A DNA stretch of 64,000 bases, from positions 1,984,001 through 2,048,000 of the forward strand of contig NZ_CP031467.1 in NCBI RefSeq assembly GCF_003368325.1. Reading direction: 5' to 3'. Below, in pieces: positions 61,945 to 64,000 of this stretch. Source of the DNA: Paraburkholderia caffeinilytica. GTDB lineage: Bacteria; Pseudomonadota; Gammaproteobacteria; Burkholderiales; Burkholderiaceae. Both the position numbers and the translations under genes were made by a program. Position 1 is the first letter of the stretch; the number at the start of each line of letters is the position of its first letter. The notes below the pieces were generated by a model that worked only from the letters and a program-made list of their open reading frames with translations, was not told the DNA's origin and did not search any database.

Positions 61945-62061
61945 GCCAGGCCGCAAACCGCGCATCGTCTGAAGCTTGTAAGCAGGCGTTGCGCGGTTCT
62001 GTCGCTTGTGTCCGCAAACGGCTAACATCACACACCGAATCAGCCTAACGAGGAGTTTCGC

Positions 62062-63192
62062 ATGGCGCGAAAGGTGCGATTGATGCAAAGCCGGACCGAA
62101 ATCAGGCGAACCCAAACGTGGCAGCAGGCTTGCACGCTCTTGCTGGCTGGCGCAGCGGTGCTGCTGCCGCTGCGCCAGGCGCAAGCCGCAATGAATTTTT
62201 GCGCAGCGCCCGCGCTGCAAACCAGCGAGCGCACGAATGCCGATCCCGGCGTCAAGGCGCTGGTGAGCAATGTGCAGGCACATCTGAACGACCCGCCGCA
62301 TGCGGTAGCGAAACTGCATACCGAAGGCACGCTGCCGCACGAGGGCATCCACGATCAGAGCGTCGAGGCAGAGAAGGATCTCGATCTGCTGCGCGACGCG
62401 GCGCTCGCCTGGCGCGCAACCAGTGACGACCGTTATCTGAAGCTGGTCGACCGCTTGCTGTATGCATGGGTCACGACTTACCAACCCAGTTTCAATCCGA
62501 TCGACGAAACCCATTTCGAAGGCCTGATCCTCGCCTACGACATGACCGCGAGCGCGTTGCCGGTGAAGACGCGCAATGCATCAATGGCGTTCCTGACGAA
62601 GCTAGCGAGCGGCTATATCGCGCAGATCGACGCGCAGCCGCGGCCGCTCATGGGTACCTTCAAGAACAACTGGCAAAGCCACCGGATCAAGCTGATCTCG
62701 ATGGCCGCGTTCACGCTGGATAACCGCAAGATGATCAACGCGGCGCAGCGCCTGTTCGACGAGCATATCGGCGACAACATCGCGCCCGACGGCTCGACTT
62801 TCGATTTCGGCGAGCGCGACGCGCTGCACTATGTCACGTACGACCTGCAGCCGCTCGTGACCGCTGCGCTCGCTGCGCGCCGCCACAACCGCAACTGGTT
62901 GCCGGAAAAGGGGGAAAACGGCGCGTCGCTGGCTGCCGCGCTGAATTGGCTCACGCCGTACGCGGACGGCAGCAAAACGCATGAAGAATTCGTGCATTCG
63001 AACGTTCCGTTCGATGCCAAACGCCGTGAGGCCGGTGTGCCCGGTTTTTCAGGTCAATGGGATCCGAAAAACGCGACAGAACTGTTTCACCTGGCGGCGC
63101 GTCTCGACGGACGCTATACGCCGATCGCGCTGCAGCTCGCACCGACGCCGCCCGCGTGGCTGGCCGTGTGCTTACCGCTGCCGGCGCGCTAA
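62062..63192 (+). CDS. Alginate lyase (PL5-like) family secreted protein
   Basis: 376 residues. The signal region is ACTLLLAGAAVLLPLRQAQA, cleaved near AMN. The alpha/alpha-barrel part has KDLDLLRDAALAWRATSDDR, FNPIDETHFEGLILAYDMTA and PLMGTFKNNWQSHRIKLISM; the N-N-W-x-x-H replaces the N-N-H segment of AlgL. TFDFGERDALHYVTYDLQPL may hold catalytic Tyr/His. It is probably periplasmic and acts on a uronate polymer, or has lost that activity. ATG 62062 follows CGAGGAG. No alginate biosynthesis genes are nearby. Confidence 0.7.
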   Translation: MARKVRLMQSRTEIRRTQTWQQACTLLLAGAAVLLPLRQAQAAMNFCAAPALQTSERTNADPGVKALVSNVQAHLNDPPHAVAKLHTEGTLPHEGIHDQSVEAEKDLDLLRDAALAWRATSDDRYLKLVDRLLYAWVTTYQPSFNPIDETHFEGLILAYDMTASALPVKTRNASMAFLTKLASGYIAQIDAQPRPLMGTFKNNWQSHRIKLISMAAFTLDNRKMINAAQRLFDEHIGDNIAPDGSTFDFGERDALHYVTYDLQPLVTAALAARRHNRNWLPEKGENGASLAAALNWLTPYADGSKTHEEFVHSNVPFDAKRREAGVPGFSGQWDPKNATELFHLAARLDGRYTPIALQLAPTPPAWLAVCLPLPAR

Positions 63193-63220
63193 ACTAACTT
63201 TTATCAGCAGGGAGCAGTAA

Positions 63221-64000
63221 ATGGCAGTCAGTGTGTTCGACCTCTTCAAAATCGGCATTGGCCCGTCCAGTTCGCATACGGTCGGGCCGATGCGTGCAGC
63301 GCTGATGTTCGCGCAAGGACTCGAACGCGACGGGCTGCTCGGCGCGACCGCGTCGGTGAAAGTGGATCTGTATGGGTCGCTCGGCGCGACCGGCAAGGGT
63401 CACGGCACCGATCGCGGCGTGATGCTGGGTTTGATGGGCGACGCACCCGACACCGTCGATCCGGACACGATCGCGCAGCGGCTCGAGGCGGTGAAGGCGT
63501 CGCGCACACTCGCCTTGCTCGGCACGCACGAAGTGCCGTTCGTCCAGAAAGATCACATTTCGTTTTATCGCCAGGCGCTGGCGGAGCATCCGAACGGCCT
63601 GAAGCTGCGTGCATTCGACGCAGAAGGCGAGACGCTGCGTGAGTCGACCTATCTGTCGGTCGGCGGCGGCTTTGTGGTGACGGCAGGCGCGCCGAACACG
63701 AAGGTGCTGAGCGCCGTCGAACAATTGCCGCATTCGTTCCGCAGCGGCGCCGAATTGCTCGCGCTCTGCAAATCGACCGGCAAGAGCATCGCCCAATTGA
63801 TGTGGGACAACGAACGCGTCTGGCACACGGAAGAAGAGACACGTGCGGGCTTGCTGAAGATCTGGAATGTGATGCAGTCGTGCGTGTCGCGCGGTTGCGG
63901 CATCAACAATCCGGACGCGGACGGCAACTTGCCTGGTCCGTTCCATGTGAAGCGCCGCGCGCCGCAGTTGTATCGTGCGCTGTCGAGCAATCCTGAGCTG
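63221..64000 (+). CDS. sdaA: L-serine ammonia-lyase (3' end cut by window)
   Basis: 260 codons from ATG 63221 to the right edge with no stop. It begins MAVSVFDLFKIGIGPSSSHT, the exact SdaA opening. YGSLGATGKGHGTDRGVMLG and SVGGGFVVTAG belong to the beta domain. VMQSCVSRGCGINNPDADGN starts the catalytic part. It breaks serine into pyruvate and ammonia with a [4Fe-4S] cluster whose cysteines lie downstream. It often sits beside gcv genes, linking glycine to serine to pyruvate. The ribosome site is GGGAGCAG. Confidence 0.95.
   Translation, partial: MAVSVFDLFKIGIGPSSSHTVGPMRAALMFAQGLERDGLLGATASVKVDLYGSLGATGKGHGTDRGVMLGLMGDAPDTVDPDTIAQRLEAVKASRTLALLGTHEVPFVQKDHISFYRQALAEHPNGLKLRAFDAEGETLRESTYLSVGGGFVVTAGAPNTKVLSAVEQLPHSFRSGAELLALCKSTGKSIAQLMWDNERVWHTEEETRAGLLKIWNVMQSCVSRGCGINNPDADGNLPGPFHVKRRAPQLYRALSSNPEL

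Noticed and set aside
60136..62514. A 792-codon open frame on the minus strand opposite gcvP
   Set aside because: It is an antisense shadow of a GC-rich gene: very Arg/Val/Asp-rich, no family motifs, and gcvP is certain on the other strand.

Overview
The window is high-GC proteobacterial DNA that looks like a Burkholderiaceae chromosome, most likely Paraburkholderia or Burkholderia. The grounds are FlhD/FlhC, a Burkholderia-type H-NS protein, a sigma-28-type flagellin gene followed directly by fliD and fliT, bS21, and a tandem glycine riboswitch ahead of gcvT-gcvH-gcvP. No 16S rRNA is present, so the genus is an inference.

Layout. (1) 1-14 kb: flhDC on the minus strand, a family-4 glycosyltransferase, H-NS, aquaporin, housekeeping enzymes (HAD phosphatase, BadF-type sugar kinase, Tag glycosylase), rpsU, an aldo/keto reductase, then fliC-fliD-fliT. 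(2) 14.3-24.1 kb: a tightly packed ten-gene operon that reads as a flagellin glycosylation island. It holds a TPR/OGT-like transferase, a sugar aminotransferase, two KAS III enzymes around a dedicated acyl carrier protein, an SDR reductase, a PglD-like acyltransferase, a Rieske oxygenase, a methyltransferase and a PhyH-type dioxygenase. Together they could build an acylated, oxidised and methylated amino sugar and attach it to flagellin. (3) 24.1-29.1 kb: ordinary chromosomal genes.

(4) 29.3-37.25 kb: an old, partly decayed accessory region. It holds a SymE-like/HTH pair, integrase and phage portal remnants, an AT-rich Nmad2-MazG-uracil-DNA-glycosylase-like operon, a ParA/cyclase-like pair, a BrnT/BrnA toxin-antitoxin, and the 3' end of another integrase next to a displaced tRNA fragment. 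(5) 37.26-50.61 kb: a discrete 13.3-kb island in tRNA-Arg(CCG). It is bounded by 49-bp direct repeats (one mismatch) and carries a tyrosine integrase and paired TTCCGTAC arm-type repeats at both ends. Its cargo is an OLD-like ATPase/nuclease, a serine recombinase, an SF1 helicase-DarT-ADP-ribosylglycohydrolase operon, small unknown genes, and an AlpA/reverse-transcriptase pair. Five copies of an 18-bp near-palindrome lie between cargo modules, and one abuts a gene cut off at its 5' end.

(6) 50.6-64 kb: core chromosome again: tRNA-Arg, a di-haem cytochrome c, Rep helicase, an oxidoreductase, the riboswitch-controlled glycine cleavage operon, an alginate-lyase-like protein and the start of sdaA.

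The strongest candidates for undescribed biology are the helicase-DarT-glycohydrolase operon with its flanking 18-bp sites, the Nmad2-MazG-UDG operon, the unclassified RT with AlpA, and the ParA/cyclase-like pair.
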